DNA from: Fusobacteria bacterium ZRK30
GTDB lineage: Bacteria; Fusobacteriota; Fusobacteriia; Fusobacteriales; Fusobacteriaceae
Assembly (NCBI GenBank): GCA_024628785.1
Contig: CP102404.1
Coordinates: 186,001-250,000, forward strand
DNA length: 64,000 nt
Direction: 5' to 3'
Shown in pieces: positions 30,993 through 41,634 of the stretch. The first letter of the stretch is position 1. Every line of letters begins with the position of its first letter. The notes beneath the pieces are model-generated. The model saw nothing but the letters and a program-made list of their open reading frames with translations, was not told the DNA's origin and did not search any database. Position numbers and translations under genes: made by a program.

Positions 30993-33900
30993 ATGAGTAG
31001 AAGATTTAAAAGAGTCTTAATTGCAAACCGTGGTGAAATTGCAATAAGAGTTATAAGAGCATGTAAAGAACTGGGAATAAGAACTGTTGCTATCTATTCT
31101 GAAGAAGATAAAACATCTCTTTTCAGAACAAAAGCAGATGAATCTTATCAAATAGGTAAAGGTAAGGGACCTATCGAGGCATACCTTGATATGGATGAAA
31201 TAATTAAACTTGCTCTAAAAAAAGGGGTAGACGCAATCCATCCTGGATACGGTTTCCTCTCTGAAAATCCTGAATTTGCAAGGAAATGTACTGTAGCAGG
31301 GATAGAATTTATAGGACCAACTGCTGAAATGATGAAAAGTTTAGGAGATAAAATACAATCAAAAATAGTTTCTGCAAGAGCTGGAGTTCCTACTATTCCT
31401 GGTGTAGATAAACCTGTAGGTTCCGAAGATGAAGCAATTGAATTTGCAGAAACTTGTGGATACCCTATAATGCTAAAAGCTGCCGCCGGTGGAGGCGGAC
31501 GTGGAATGCGTATAGTAAGGGAGGAATCAGAGCTTATCTCTTCTTACAGAAGTGCCAAAAGTGAATCTAAAAAAGCTTTTGGTATAGATGATATGTTTAT
31601 AGAGAAATATGTTGAACAGCCTAAACATATTGAGGTTCAAATTCTCGGGGACAAACACGGGAATATATTCCACCTTTTTGAAAGAGATTGTTCTATACAA
31701 AGAAGACACCAAAAAGTTATTGAGATAACTCCTGCACTTACATTAGCCGAAGAAAAAAGGCAGGAAATATGCAACGATGCACTAAAAATCGCAAGAGAAG
31801 TCGGTTACGTAAACGCTGGTACTTTGGAATTCTTAGTTGATAAACACGGAAACCATTATTTCATCGAGATGAATCCCAGAATCCAGGTTGAGCATACAAT
31901 CACTGAGATGGTTACTGGTATCGACTTAGTTCAAAGCCAAATACTTATTGCTGAAGGATATCCATTAACTTCAGAAGAGGTAGGAATCCCTTCTCAAGAT
32001 GCTATTCAAACTAGAGGATACTCTATCCAGTGCAGGGTAACCACTGAAGATCCTGTAAATAATTTTGCACCTGACACAGGTAAAATAGACATTTACAGAA
32101 CTGGATCTGGAATAGGTATCCGTCTTGACGGTGGAAATGGATATGCTGGTGCCGTTATAAGTCCTTATTACGACAGTTTACTTGTTAAGGTCATATCTCA
32201 TGGAAATTCATTTAAAGATGCCATCAGAAAAGCTCTTCGTTCTATAAAAGAGTCTAAAATTACCGGTGTAAAAACAAATATCGCTTTCTTAGTAAATGTA
32301 TTGAATCACCCTAACTTTGCAAGGGGGGACTTCACAACAGGATTTATACCTGAACACCCGGAACTTTTCGATATCTCTGTAAAAAGAGACAATGAAGGAA
32401 ATTTCCTTAAGTTTATAGCTGAAAAAGTTGTAAATGAAACCCATGGTGTTAAAACAGAGTTCGACGTACCACATATCCCTAACGCTCCTAAACCTGAAAA
32501 ACTTTCTGGCACAAAACAAATACTTGAAGAAAAAGGTCCAAAAGGTGTAGTTGAGTGGATTAAAAACCAAAACAAACTGCTTCTTACAGATACAACAATG
32601 AGGGATGCTCATCAATCGTTAATGGCTACCCGTGTAAGAACAACTGACCTGCTAAAAATAGCAAGGGATACATCTATACTTGGAAAAGACCTTTTCTCTC
32701 TGGGGATGTGGGGAGGAGCTACTTTTGATGTTTCATACAGATTTTTAAAGGAATCTCCTTGGGAAAGATTAAAAGAAATAAGAAAAAGAGTCCCAAATGT
32801 ACTTCTTCAAATGCTTATAAGAGGATCCAACGCAGTGGGATACAAAAACTATCCTGACAACGTAGTTGAAGAGTTCATAAAAGAAGCTTCTGACAGTGGT
32901 ATCGACCTTTTCAGAATATTTGATTCTTTAAACTGGATTAAAGGGATGGAAGTTCCCGTCAGAGAAGTTATTAAAAATGGTAAAATTGCTGAAGTATGTA
33001 TCTGTTATACAGGAGACATCCTGGATAAATCCAAAACTAAGTATACCCTTGACTACTATATAAAAAAAGCAAAAGAGATAGAAGCTATGGGAGCACATAT
33101 CCTTGGGATCAAAGATATGTCAGCTCTATTAAAACCATATGCAGCAGAAAAGCTTATAAAAGCACTTAAAGAAAATATATCTATTCCTATCCATCTGCAC
33201 ACACATGATACTACAGGAAATGGAGTAGCAACTGTCCTAATGGCAGCCGAAGCAGGGGTAGATATCATAGACACCGCTTTTGACGCTATGTCTGGACTGA
33301 CAAGTCAGCCTTCTCTAAACTCTGTAGTTGCAGCTCTAGAAAATACCGAAAGAGATACAAAAATAAATCTGGATGATGTTCAACAGATCTCTAATTATTG
33401 GAATGTAGTGAGACCTGTATATGCCCAATTTGAGTCTGGATTGAAATCCGGTTCTACAGAGATTTATAAATATGAGATCCCTGGAGGACAATACTCAAAT
33501 CTAAAACCTCAAATCGAAAGTTTTGGTCTTGGACATAGATTCGGTGAGATCAAGAAGATGTTTAAGAACGTTAATCTGCTCCTAGGTGACATAGTAAAAG
33601 TAACTCCATCATCAAAAATGGTAAGTGACCTTGCTATATTTATGGTTCAAAATAACCTTACTCCTGAAAATATTATTGAAAAAGGAAAAGATCTTGCTTT
33701 CCCTGATTCAGTATTTGCATACTTCAAAGGTATGATGGGACAGCCAGAAGGCGGTTTCCCTAAAGGTCTTCAAAAAATAGTTCTTAAAGGTGAAGAACCC
33801 ATAACATGCAGACCAGGTGAACTTTTACCTTCTGAAGATTTTAATGCAATCAAAGAATATCTAAAAACAAAACATAAAATAGAACCCACTATGCAGGATG

Positions 33901-34430
33901 CACTGAGCTATGCTCTCTATCCAACTGTATTTGAAGATTACTTAAAATACATAAAAGAACATGGTGATTTCAGCAAACTAGGAAGCGATATATACTTCCA
34001 TGGTCTTGCAGAGGGAGAAACTTGTGAAATCAGCCTTAAAGAGGGTAAAATAATGGTTGTAACACTCCTACAGATATCTAAACTTGACAACGAAGGTTAT
34101 AGAACTGTAACATTTGAAGTAAATGGTAACAGAAGGGAAACAAGGATCAAGGATAAAACTCAGTCAGCTTCTTCTATGTCCACTGAAATTACAAAAATGG
34201 TAGATCTTGACAACGAATTGCAAATAGGGGCTAGTATCCCTGGGGCTATCATAGAGGTACTTGTTAACAAAGGGGATAAGGTAGAGGAGAATCAAAAATT
34301 AGTTATTATGGAAGCTATGAAGATGGAAACAACCATCACCGCAAAAACAGGGGGAATTGTAGAAGAAATTTTCATAGAAAAGGGTAAAATAGTAGAATCA
34401 GGTGAGCTTCTCATTCAGCTTTCTAAATAA
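30993..34430 (+). CDS. pyc: Pyruvate carboxylase
   Basis: ATP- and biotin-dependent carboxylation of pyruvate to oxaloacetate. It has 1145 residues in one chain: biotin carboxylase (about 1-455; KRVLIANRGEIAIRVIRAC and the glycine-rich AAAGGGGRGMR), carboxyltransferase (about 525-800; DTTMRDAHQSLMATRVR with metal ligands in HLHTHDTTGNG), the PYC middle domain, and a C-terminal biotin carrier with the attachment Lys in MEAMKMETTI. The start is the second ATG (30993), since GGAGG at 30983 overlaps the first. It would supply oxaloacetate for succinate/propionate fermentation or amino acids. A terminator follows. Confidence 0.97.
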   Translation: MSRRFKRVLIANRGEIAIRVIRACKELGIRTVAIYSEEDKTSLFRTKADESYQIGKGKGPIEAYLDMDEIIKLALKKGVDAIHPGYGFLSENPEFARKCTVAGIEFIGPTAEMMKSLGDKIQSKIVSARAGVPTIPGVDKPVGSEDEAIEFAETCGYPIMLKAAAGGGGRGMRIVREESELISSYRSAKSESKKAFGIDDMFIEKYVEQPKHIEVQILGDKHGNIFHLFERDCSIQRRHQKVIEITPALTLAEEKRQEICNDALKIAREVGYVNAGTLEFLVDKHGNHYFIEMNPRIQVEHTITEMVTGIDLVQSQILIAEGYPLTSEEVGIPSQDAIQTRGYSIQCRVTTEDPVNNFAPDTGKIDIYRTGSGIGIRLDGGNGYAGAVISPYYDSLLVKVISHGNSFKDAIRKALRSIKESKITGVKTNIAFLVNVLNHPNFARGDFTTGFIPEHPELFDISVKRDNEGNFLKFIAEKVVNETHGVKTEFDVPHIPNAPKPEKLSGTKQILEEKGPKGVVEWIKNQNKLLLTDTTMRDAHQSLMATRVRTTDLLKIARDTSILGKDLFSLGMWGGATFDVSYRFLKESPWERLKEIRKRVPNVLLQMLIRGSNAVGYKNYPDNVVEEFIKEASDSGIDLFRIFDSLNWIKGMEVPVREVIKNGKIAEVCICYTGDILDKSKTKYTLDYYIKKAKEIEAMGAHILGIKDMSALLKPYAAEKLIKALKENISIPIHLHTHDTTGNGVATVLMAAEAGVDIIDTAFDAMSGLTSQPSLNSVVAALENTERDTKINLDDVQQISNYWNVVRPVYAQFESGLKSGSTEIYKYEIPGGQYSNLKPQIESFGLGHRFGEIKKMFKNVNLLLGDIVKVTPSSKMVSDLAIFMVQNNLTPENIIEKGKDLAFPDSVFAYFKGMMGQPEGGFPKGLQKIVLKGEEPITCRPGELLPSEDFNAIKEYLKTKHKIEPTMQDALSYALYPTVFEDYLKYIKEHGDFSKLGSDIYFHGLAEGETCEISLKEGKIMVVTLLQISKLDNEGYRTVTFEVNGNRRETRIKDKTQSASSMSTEITKMVDLDNELQIGASIPGAIIEVLVNKGDKVEENQKLVIMEAMKMETTITAKTGGIVEEIFIEKGKIVESGELLIQLSK

Positions 34431-34469
34431 AACTAAAATAATTTAAAAAACACATATTCTTAAATATTT

Positions 34470-34505
34470 TGACGTAGATTAATTTCTACGTCATTTTTAT
34501 TTTTC
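34470..34505 (+). terminator. Pyruvate carboxylase terminator
   Basis: TGACGTAGA / TCTACGTCA stem, 6-base loop, then TTTTTATTTTT. The rest of the gene-free stretch 34431-34747 is AT-rich. It contains the pyrimidine-rich block 34610-34640 facing AAAAGG motifs at 34638-34660, which could form a weak leader hairpin before clpB; no CIRCE element was seen. Confidence 0.85.
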
Positions 34506-34747
34506 TTATACTTATACTTTTTTTCATCTATTTTTATCTATCGTTAAACTTGTTTTATACTAACATCAATTTTTTACCTCATCTATACCTATACATGAAA
34601 GAGGTTTCCACCTTTTCACACCCCTTTTAAAATCTAAAAAAGGTAAAAAAGAAAAGGATTTTTACTTCAATGAGAGTACAAAAAAATTGGAGGTTTTTTT
34701 TAGAAATAAAATTAATAAGATGTTTTAAAGTTTACGGAGGTCAGAAC

Positions 34748-37339
34748 ATGAATTCAGAAAAATTTACACAAAAAAGTCTAGAAGCACTGTCAGCAGCCCA
34801 TGAATTTGCATTGAAGTATAAACATACCAATATAAAAAATGAGCATCTGATCTTGGCTCTAATCAGCCAGATGAATGGACTTATACCAAAGTTATTGGAA
34901 AAGATGGGGAAAAATAACTCAGCATTAATAAACAAGGTCGAGGAAAACCTCAATCATTTCCCCACTGTAGATACAGTCAACCCAGGTAATATCTATATGG
35001 ATAGAGATCTGACTGCTAACCTCAACAAAGCAGAAAAAATAGCAGAAGATATGGGAGACAGTTATATAAGTGTTGAGCATCTGTTTATGGCGTTGATTAA
35101 AAATAAAATACTAAAAGAAGAGGGGATAGACATTGAAAATTTTAAAGAAACCCTTAAAGAAGTCAGGGGAAATCAAAAAGTAAATAGTCAAAACCCTGAA
35201 GGTATCTATGACGTTCTCAACAAATATGGCAGTGACCTATGTGAAGAAGTCAGAAAAGGCAGGATAGATCCTATAATAGGAAGAGATGTTGAGATAAGAA
35301 GATCCATACAGATTTTGTCTAGAAGGACTAAAAATAATCCAATGCTTATTGGAGATCCCGGTGTTGGAAAAACAGCTCTGGTAGAAGGTCTGGCACAGCG
35401 AATCGTAAAGGGAGATGTCCCCGATAACTTAAAGGAAAAAACTGTGTTTTCCCTGGATATGGGAGCACTAATAGCCGGAGCAAAATTTAGAGGTGAATTT
35501 GAAGAGAGATTGAAAGCTGTGGTTAAAGAACTAGACGCCAGTGAGGGGAACATTATACTCTTTATAGATGAGATCCATACCATTGTGGGAGCCGGAAAAA
35601 CAGAGGGAGCCATGGATGCGGGGAACCTATTAAAACCCATGCTGGCCAGGGGGGAAATAAATGTAATAGGTGCCACTACCATAGATGAGTATAGAAAATA
35701 TATAGAAAAAGACAGTGCACTGGAAAGAAGGTTTCAGACGATCCTGGTTAATGAACCGACAATAGAAGACAGTATATCTATACTTCGGGGATTGAAGGAA
35801 AAATACGAGGTATATCACGGAATTCGAATAAGCGACAGTGCCATTGTATCGGCTGTAATACTTAGTGACAGATATATCACAGATAGAAATCTACCAGATA
35901 AAGCAATCGATCTAATCGATGAGGCCGCCAGTAAAATAAAAACAGAGATGAATTCTATGCCTGTAGAATTAGATGAACTCACCAGAAAAGCTATGCAGTA
36001 TGAGATAGAAAAGGAAGCACTAAAAAAAGAAAAAGACAAAGGCAGTCAGGAACGACTAAATAATCTTCAGAGGGAACTGGCTGAATTAAATGACAAAAAA
36101 TCGGTCCTTCAAGCTCAGTGGAATTTAGAAAAAAATGATGTAACCAAGGTGCAGCAAATAAAAGAGCAGATAGAAGCGGCAAAACTGGAGATAGATAAAG
36201 CCAACAGGGAAGCCGATTTACAGAAGCTGGCTGAATTACAGTATGGAGAACTGCCTCAGTTGGAGAAAGATTTAAAAGCAGAAGAAGAAAAGATGGAGGC
36301 CAGTAAAAAAACAAGCAGCAGGATGGTCAAAGAGGTCTTGGATAGAGATGAAATAGCAGAAACTTTAAGCTTTTGGACTGGTATTCCGGTAAAAAAATTG
36401 ATGGAGGGGGAAAAAGAAAAGATCCTTCATTTAGAAGACAGTATTAAATCAAGGGTAATTGGACAGTCAGAAGCTATAAAAAGTGTTTCCGAATCTATTA
36501 TCAGAGCCAGAGCAGGGCTCAATGACCCTAACAGACCTCTGGGGTCATTTATATTTTTAGGTCCTACAGGTGTGGGAAAAACCTATTTGGCCAAAACTCT
36601 GGCTTTAAATCTATTTGATGATGAGCGTAATATAGTCAGAATAGATATGAGTGAATATATGGATAAGTTTTCTGTAACCAGGCTTATAGGAGCTCCTCCG
36701 GGTTATGTGGGGTATGAGGAGGGGGGACAGCTCACAGAAGCAGTCAGAAGAAAGCCGTATTCTGTGATATTGTTGGATGAGATAGAAAAAGCGCATCCAG
36801 ATGTATTTAATATCCTCCTCCAGCTGTTAGACGACGGTCGTCTCACCGACAGTAAGGGAAAGGTTGTTAATTTTAAAAATACCCTTATTATAATGACAAG
36901 TAATTTAGGAAGTGAATATATAGTCAAAGATCCTCAGGTAGGAACAGAAACTAAAAAAATTGTAACCGACAGATTGAAGGCAGGCTTTAAACCTGAGTTT
37001 ATAAATAGGATCGATGATATCATAGTGTTTAAAGCACTAGATAAAGACAGTGTAAGAAATATAATAAAGTTATTGATAAAAGAGATCAATGAAAGACTCA
37101 AAGATAAATATATTCAGCTGAGATTTAAAGGAGAGGCTGTGGATTATATTATAGAAAAATCGTATGATCTGACATTTGGAGCCCGGCCTGTCAAACGATT
37201 CCTCCAAAGAGAAGTAGAAACCAACTTGGCTAAACTGATCCTACAGGGAGATGTGGCAGAAGGGGATACAGTGATGGTAAGTGTTGTTGAAGAAATTTTA
37301 ACTTTTAAAGTTCTCAAAAAAGATAAAATTTCTTCTTAA
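34748..37339 (+). CDS. clpB: ClpB-type AAA+ disaggregase
   Basis: Works with DnaK to dissolve protein aggregates. It has 863 residues from the ATG at 34748 (CGGAGG upstream); the longer frame from 34670 lacks a site and adds 26 unrelated residues. It has an N-domain with two Clp repeats (about 1-145), NBD1 with [17 protein letters not shown] (Walker A, about 200) and [11 protein letters not shown], a middle coiled-coil domain (about 400-515), NBD2 with [16 protein letters not shown] and [12 protein letters not shown], and a small C-terminal domain. The middle domain separates ClpB from ClpA/ClpC. It is monocistronic. Confidence 0.96.
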   Translation: MNSEKFTQKSLEALSAAHEFALKYKHTNIKNEHLILALISQMNGLIPKLLEKMGKNNSALINKVEENLNHFPTVDTVNPGNIYMDRDLTANLNKAEKIAEDMGDSYISVEHLFMALIKNKILKEEGIDIENFKETLKEVRGNQKVNSQNPEGIYDVLNKYGSDLCEEVRKGRIDPIIGRDVEIRRSIQILSRRTKNNPMLIGDPGVGKTALVEGLAQRIVKGDVPDNLKEKTVFSLDMGALIAGAKFRGEFEERLKAVVKELDASEGNIILFIDEIHTIVGAGKTEGAMDAGNLLKPMLARGEINVIGATTIDEYRKYIEKDSALERRFQTILVNEPTIEDSISILRGLKEKYEVYHGIRISDSAIVSAVILSDRYITDRNLPDKAIDLIDEAASKIKTEMNSMPVELDELTRKAMQYEIEKEALKKEKDKGSQERLNNLQRELAELNDKKSVLQAQWNLEKNDVTKVQQIKEQIEAAKLEIDKANREADLQKLAELQYGELPQLEKDLKAEEEKMEASKKTSSRMVKEVLDRDEIAETLSFWTGIPVKKLMEGEKEKILHLEDSIKSRVIGQSEAIKSVSESIIRARAGLNDPNRPLGSFIFLGPTGVGKTYLAKTLALNLFDDERNIVRIDMSEYMDKFSVTRLIGAPPGYVGYEEGGQLTEAVRRKPYSVILLDEIEKAHPDVFNILLQLLDDGRLTDSKGKVVNFKNTLIIMTSNLGSEYIVKDPQVGTETKKIVTDRLKAGFKPEFINRIDDIIVFKALDKDSVRNIIKLLIKEINERLKDKYIQLRFKGEAVDYIIEKSYDLTFGARPVKRFLQREVETNLAKLILQGDVAEGDTVMVSVVEEILTFKVLKKDKISS

Positions 37340-37402
37340 AAATTTAAATTAATGATTCTACAGCAAATATAGGGTTTAAATTTATACAAATTAAATTGTA
37401 TA

Positions 37403-38329
37403 TTATAGAAATATGATCATCAGGGTATGAAAAAAACTTTTCCTTTTAATGTTTTTTCTTGCAGGAAATTTTATTTTAGAAATTATTACCCCTGTCAATA
37501 AAATAAATATTCCCAGAATATTTATAGGATAAAGGTACTCTTTTAAGAAAAAATGACCTATAACAGCAGCAGTAGGAAGTTCTACTAAAGATACAATAGC
37601 TGCCTTTGTAGGGCTGATAAATTGGAGTGCTTTAGTATAAAAAACATAAGCTAAAATAGTGGAAATAATACCTAACATGAGAGAAAAGCCTATCATTTCA
37701 AAGCTTAATGCTTTTATTAAAATTTTTATATCCAACATAGGGACTACAAAAACAGCCCCAATCAAGAAACTATATATGAGAATTCCTAAAGAGTTGGAAC
37801 CTTTAGGGATTCTTTTACTTAATATAGGAAAAAAACCATAGGACAACCCCGAGATTGCCCCCATAAGAAGGCCAAATCCATTTGTATTTAAAACTGATAT
37901 ATCTCCCCCTGTGACAATTAAAAATGCTCCATAAAATCCCAGAGTTAAGGATATCCCTTTAAATAAAGTTATTTTCTCATTAAAAAATATCCTGGATAGG
38001 AGAGCTGTAAAAAGCGGACCTGTACATGACATTATTACACCAACAGTTACAGAGGTCCTCACAATGCACTGATACATTCCTATCCCCATTATGCCCTGAC
38101 TTATTATTCCAATTAAAAGAGCATGTTTAATACTTTCTTTTTTTATCTTTAATTTTTCTTTATCTCTGACCATATAAAAAATAAACATGGGAAGAAATGC
38201 AGAAAATAATCTTAAAAATGTTATTTCAAAGGGGCCGACTCCTGTTTGTCCCAAATAATATGATATGATCCCAATAGTTCCCCAAGTTATCCCCGCTAAA
38301 AATGCAAACCCATAACCCTTCTCTTCCAT
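37403..38329 (-). CDS. DMT-superfamily transporter (EamA family)
   Basis: 308 residues with about ten hydrophobic segments in two EamA repeats (each about 140 residues), the typical layout of metabolite exporters such as RhaT/YdcZ relatives. The first repeat starts GFAFLAGITWGTIGIISYYL. The second ends in LVELPTAAVIGHFFLKEYLYP, the conserved E-x-P-x-A segment near TM9. The C-terminus is basic. GGGAGG precedes the ATG. It converges with clpB with only about 60 bases between stops and no strong terminator. The substrate is unknown. Confidence 0.88.
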   Translation of the reverse strand: MEEKGYGFAFLAGITWGTIGIISYYLGQTGVGPFEITFLRLFSAFLPMFIFYMVRDKEKLKIKKESIKHALLIGIISQGIMGIGMYQCIVRTSVTVGVIMSCTGPLFTALLSRIFFNEKITLFKGISLTLGFYGAFLIVTGGDISVLNTNGFGLLMGAISGLSYGFFPILSKRIPKGSNSLGILIYSFLIGAVFVVPMLDIKILIKALSFEMIGFSLMLGIISTILAYVFYTKALQFISPTKAAIVSLVELPTAAVIGHFFLKEYLYPINILGIFILLTGVIISKIKFPARKNIKRKSFFHTLMIIFL

Positions 38330-38771
38330 CTTAAATTTCCTCCCATCTCCTTTATAGCTTTTTATTCTCTATTTCAGAAAAGTAAAAATATTATTTTGAT
38401 ATAATATATAGCCTTATTTTTAAAAAATAAAATAATTTAATTTAGATTATATAACATCTTTAGAGATTTAGATAGCAGTATGACAATAAATATTTAAATT
38501 TGGCTTTTTTATTAAATTATAAAAACCAATGATAATTAATGAAGGGTCTTAAGTTTTATTTTTACTCCGTAAAGAACACTCCTATACAAAACAAATTTTA
38601 GACATTGTAACTAGATGCAATCGGTCAGACTTTTCCTTCGACATTCCAATGTTGTTATAAATTACACAATCTTCTACTATATATATATGTAACTTTAGTT
38701 ACCGGCTTAGAAATCTTAATTTTTCTTTTCAATCCTTATTATGTTATAATTTATAAAAATAACTATATGGG
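38330..38771. other. Gene-free stretch between the DMT transporter and the phosphatase
   Basis: 442 bases, AT-rich. It holds an extended -10 box (TGTTATAAT, 38742-38750) for the phosphatase and a GTAAC/GTTAC inverted repeat (38689-38702). No ORF of merit, no terminator and no recognisable structured RNA was seen. Confidence 0.5.
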
Positions 38772-39470
38772 GTGATTATCATAAAATATGAAATTATAAT
38801 ATTTGATGCAGACGAAACTTTATTTGACTTTAAAAAATCCGAAAAGAAAGCTTTTGAAAGTACTATCATTGATTTTGGCATAGAATACGAGGAGAATTAC
38901 CACTTTAAAATATATAAGGAAATAAATACAGCCATCTGGAAGGAGCTTGAGGATGGACTTATCACACAGAAAAAATTAAAAACAGAAAGATTTAAACGGT
39001 TATCAAAAAAATTAAATATTCAATTTAATGAAGTTGACTTTGCAAAATTATTTATGAAATACCTGTCACAGGCATCTTTTTTATATGAGGAGAGTGAGGA
39101 GCTTGTTAAAAACTTAACTAAAAACTACAGACTCACTATCATTACAAATGGTCTTAGTGCAGTCCAGGATAATAGGATAAAAAAATCTATCATTGCCGAA
39201 TATTTTGAGGATATAGTAGTTTCTGAAGAGATTGGTATATCCAAGCCAAATCCGGAAATATTTCAACATGCTTTAAATAATATTAACTATACCGATAAAA
39301 ATAAGGTATTAATCGTTGGAGACAGCCTGACATCTGACATCCAGGGTGGAATAAATTTTGGCATAGATACATGCTGGTTTAACCCAACAATGAACTTAAA
39401 CAATGTAGGGATAGAACCGACCTACGTTATCTCTGATTTAATGGAACTAAAAGATATATTAAAAAAATAA
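38772..39470 (+). CDS. HAD-superfamily hydrolase, YjjG/YfnB type
   Basis: 232 residues with all HAD motifs: I, FDADETLFDF with the nucleophile Asp and the acid Asp two residues later; II, TIITNGLSAVQ; III, the Lys in SKPNPEIFQHAL; IV, VLIVGDSLTSDIQGG. The helical cap between motifs I and II fits the YjjG house-cleaning nucleotidases. The annotated start is GTG, but it has no spaced ribosome binding site. GGGGTG itself is positioned to serve the ATA at 38781, which would give a protein starting KYEIIIFDADE, as many homologues do. A terminator follows. Confidence 0.85.
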   Translation: MIIIKYEIIIFDADETLFDFKKSEKKAFESTIIDFGIEYEENYHFKIYKEINTAIWKELEDGLITQKKLKTERFKRLSKKLNIQFNEVDFAKLFMKYLSQASFLYEESEELVKNLTKNYRLTIITNGLSAVQDNRIKKSIIAEYFEDIVVSEEIGISKPNPEIFQHALNNINYTDKNKVLIVGDSLTSDIQGGINFGIDTCWFNPTMNLNNVGIEPTYVISDLMELKDILKK

Positions 39471-39476
39471 ATTTAT

Positions 39477-39530
39477 AAAAAAAAGCTTTTTTCAACTGGA
39501 TTTATCCAGATGACAGAAAGCTTTTTTTAT
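39477..39530 (+). terminator. Terminator of the HAD gene
   Basis: An outer AAAAAAGCTTT / AAAGCTTTTTTT stem encloses a second perfect hairpin (CTGGAT TT ATCCAG), followed by more T. Confidence 0.8.
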
Positions 39531-39651
39531 TTTGCAATCCCCTGTGATAATAAGTATGCAAAGACTTTTATTTCTAAAAATAAACTTAAAAAAAATCACT
39601 GCCTATACCAACTAATAAGACAAAAAGTTTTCAAATAAAACATAATCGTAG

Positions 39652-39680
39652 TTGACAAATTTATTTTCATGGTATATAAC
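39652..39680 (+). promoter_or_regulatory. Promoter of hydCBA
   Basis: TTGACA, 17 bases, TATAAC. Predicted start near 39687, leaving a 5' leader of about 170 bases with pairable segments (CGACT near 39700, AGTCG near 39760). Nothing else is visible in the gene-free stretch 39531-39859 except a weak Rex-like site near 39816. Confidence 0.7.
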
Positions 39681-39859
39681 AGAAAGTAGAAATATTAAAA
39701 TTCGACTAATATTCACTCTTATTTTCGTTCTTACCGATCTATTATGAAACAAAAAGAGTCGTTTTAGTGTTTTCCAGAATAAAAAAAGACTAAATTTTAA
39801 TCTTAAATTATTTTATTGTGCAAGATATCAAATAAAGAGTTTAACCAAGGGGGCAGCAA

Positions 39860-40339
39860 GTGACAGCAGATATTCAAGACGTAAACAAAATATTAAAAAA
39901 ATATGAGTATAAAGATAGTTCTTTAATACCTATATTACAAGAAGTACAAAAACTTAATGAGGAAAAGTATATTTCTGAAGAGATGGCAAAATATGTAGCT
40001 ACCGAAATGGAAATTTCTAAGACTAGAATCTATGAAGTGATAACATTCTTTTCTGCATTAAATGACAAGCCTAAGGGTAAATATTTCATACAACTTTGCA
40101 ACAGTACAGTATGTGAGATAACAGATAAGGAAACTATTGAAAATTCTTTGATAAATGAACTTGGAATTCAAGTAGGGGAAACATCTCAAGATAAGATGTT
40201 TACATTGGAGTATACACCTTGTTTCGGTGCCTGTGATGTTTCACCAGCTATGAGAGTCAATAAAGTTGTCTATGGAAACTTAACAGAAAGTAAGATAAAA
40301 AGTATAGTTAGCAAATTAAGAGGTGATATCCATGAATAG
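39860..40339 (+). CDS. hydC: NuoE-like [2Fe-2S] subunit of a multimeric [FeFe] hydrogenase
   Basis: 159 residues with the thioredoxin-like [2Fe-2S] fold of NuoE: helical N-terminus, then ligand Cys in QLCNSTVCEI (about 89-93) and CFGACDVSPAM (about 132-136). The start is GTG, with AAGGGGG 8 bases upstream. As first gene of hydCBA it would link the flavin of HydB to the hydrogenase subunit in the cytosol. It overlaps the start of hydB. Gene order and sizes match trimeric NAD-dependent, possibly electron-bifurcating, enzymes. Confidence 0.9.
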   Translation: MTADIQDVNKILKKYEYKDSSLIPILQEVQKLNEEKYISEEMAKYVATEMEISKTRIYEVITFFSALNDKPKGKYFIQLCNSTVCEITDKETIENSLINELGIQVGETSQDKMFTLEYTPCFGACDVSPAMRVNKVVYGNLTESKIKSIVSKLRGDIHE

Positions 40340-41594
40340 AATTCAGAAAGTAATTACTGAAAATTTTAATACATATAAAGTGGATCAAATTGAGAAATAT
40401 ATTGAAAATGGCGGATTTCAAGGATTAAAAAACGCCTTGGAAAAAGGAAAAGATTTCATAATAGATGAACTTAATATTTCCGGACTTCGTGGAAGGGGAG
40501 GAGCAGCATATCCTACAGGTAAAAAGTGGAATGGCGGAAGAAAAAATCACGCTGATGTAAAATATGTGCTTTGTAATGCAGATGAGGGAGAACCGGCAAC
40601 TTTTAAAGACAGAGAGTTATTGGTTAGAGACCCATATAAGGTAATCGAAGGACTGACTATCTCCGGATATACATTTGGAGCTCGTGAAGGGTTTATCTAT
40701 ATAAGGGAAGAATATGAATTCTTACATGACAAGATAAGAAAAGCTATAAAATTAGCAGAAGAAAATGGATATTTAGGAAAAAATATCTTAGGTACAGGAT
40801 TTGATTTCTCCATAAAAGTATTTTCAGGTGCCGGTGCATATGTATGTGGTGAAGGATCAGCTTTAATAGAGTCTATGGAGGGTAAAGCTGGTAGACCTAG
40901 AATGAAACCACCAAGAATAGGTGTTGTGGGATATATGGGAAAACCAACTCAATCTAACAACGTTGAAACATTAGCAATAGTTGCTACCGTTTTAAAGATG
41001 GGAGCTTCTAATTATGCAAAATATGGAACAGAAAAAAGTATAGGAACTAAGATGATCAGTCTTTGCGGAAATGTAAAGAAACCTGGATCATATGAGATTC
41101 CTTTTGGAATGAGTCTAAGAGAGATAATATACGATATCGGTGGAGGAATTGTAGGAGATAAAGACATTAAATTCTTACAACTAGGTGGAGTATCAGGACC
41201 ATTAATGCCTAAACAATACCTGGATACAAGATATACCTATGAAGATTTAGAAGCCAAAGGATTTGGGATTGGATCAGGAGCTATTTTAGTAGCCGATGAG
41301 ACTAAAAGTGTTATTAAATTTTTAGAATCAGTTAGTTACTTCTTCTTCCATGAATCTTGTGGAAAATGTACTCCATGTAGAGAGGGAAAAAGACAGATGA
41401 AAAAATTAATAGATAAAATGTCTAAAGGAACTGCAACAACTAAAGATCTAAAAAATATAGAAAAAATCTCCAGGATAATGACAGATGCATCTTTCTGTGG
41501 GTTGGGACAAACAGCAGCTACTGCAATGCTTACAGCCATAAAATATTTTTCACCGGAACTTTGTAGTTCGATAGATGAAATGAAGGCATTATAA
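40332..41594 (+). CDS. hydB: NuoF-like NADH-binding subunit of the [FeFe] hydrogenase
   Basis: 420 residues from the ATG at 40332. The FMN/NAD core has SGLRGRGGAAYPTGKKW, NADEGEPATFKDRELL and GAGAYVCGEGSALIESMEG. The C-terminal [4Fe-4S] site is SCGKCTPCREGKRQ plus a later Cys in DASFCGLGQ. Bifurcating HydB subunits usually have about 600 residues, with an N-terminal [2Fe-2S] domain and two extra C-terminal [4Fe-4S] clusters; this one lacks both and is the size of plain NuoF. It overlaps hydC by 8 bases and precedes hydA by 40. Confidence 0.92.
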   Translation: MNRIQKVITENFNTYKVDQIEKYIENGGFQGLKNALEKGKDFIIDELNISGLRGRGGAAYPTGKKWNGGRKNHADVKYVLCNADEGEPATFKDRELLVRDPYKVIEGLTISGYTFGAREGFIYIREEYEFLHDKIRKAIKLAEENGYLGKNILGTGFDFSIKVFSGAGAYVCGEGSALIESMEGKAGRPRMKPPRIGVVGYMGKPTQSNNVETLAIVATVLKMGASNYAKYGTEKSIGTKMISLCGNVKKPGSYEIPFGMSLREIIYDIGGGIVGDKDIKFLQLGGVSGPLMPKQYLDTRYTYEDLEAKGFGIGSGAILVADETKSVIKFLESVSYFFFHESCGKCTPCREGKRQMKKLIDKMSKGTATTKDLKNIEKISRIMTDASFCGLGQTAATAMLTAIKYFSPELCSSIDEMKAL

Positions 41595-41634
41595 ATTTAC
41601 ATTAAGTTAATTATAAACCAAGGGGGTCTAATAA

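Noticed and set aside
34610-34670. CIRCE or other heat-shock operator before clpB
   Set aside because: No TTAGCACTC-9-GAGTGCTAA or close variant is present; only AT-rich pyrimidine and purine blocks.
39816-39834. Rex-like redox operator before hydC (TTGTGCAAGATATCAAA)
   Set aside because: Only one half matches TTGTGA-6-TCACAA, and it lies far downstream of the promoter.
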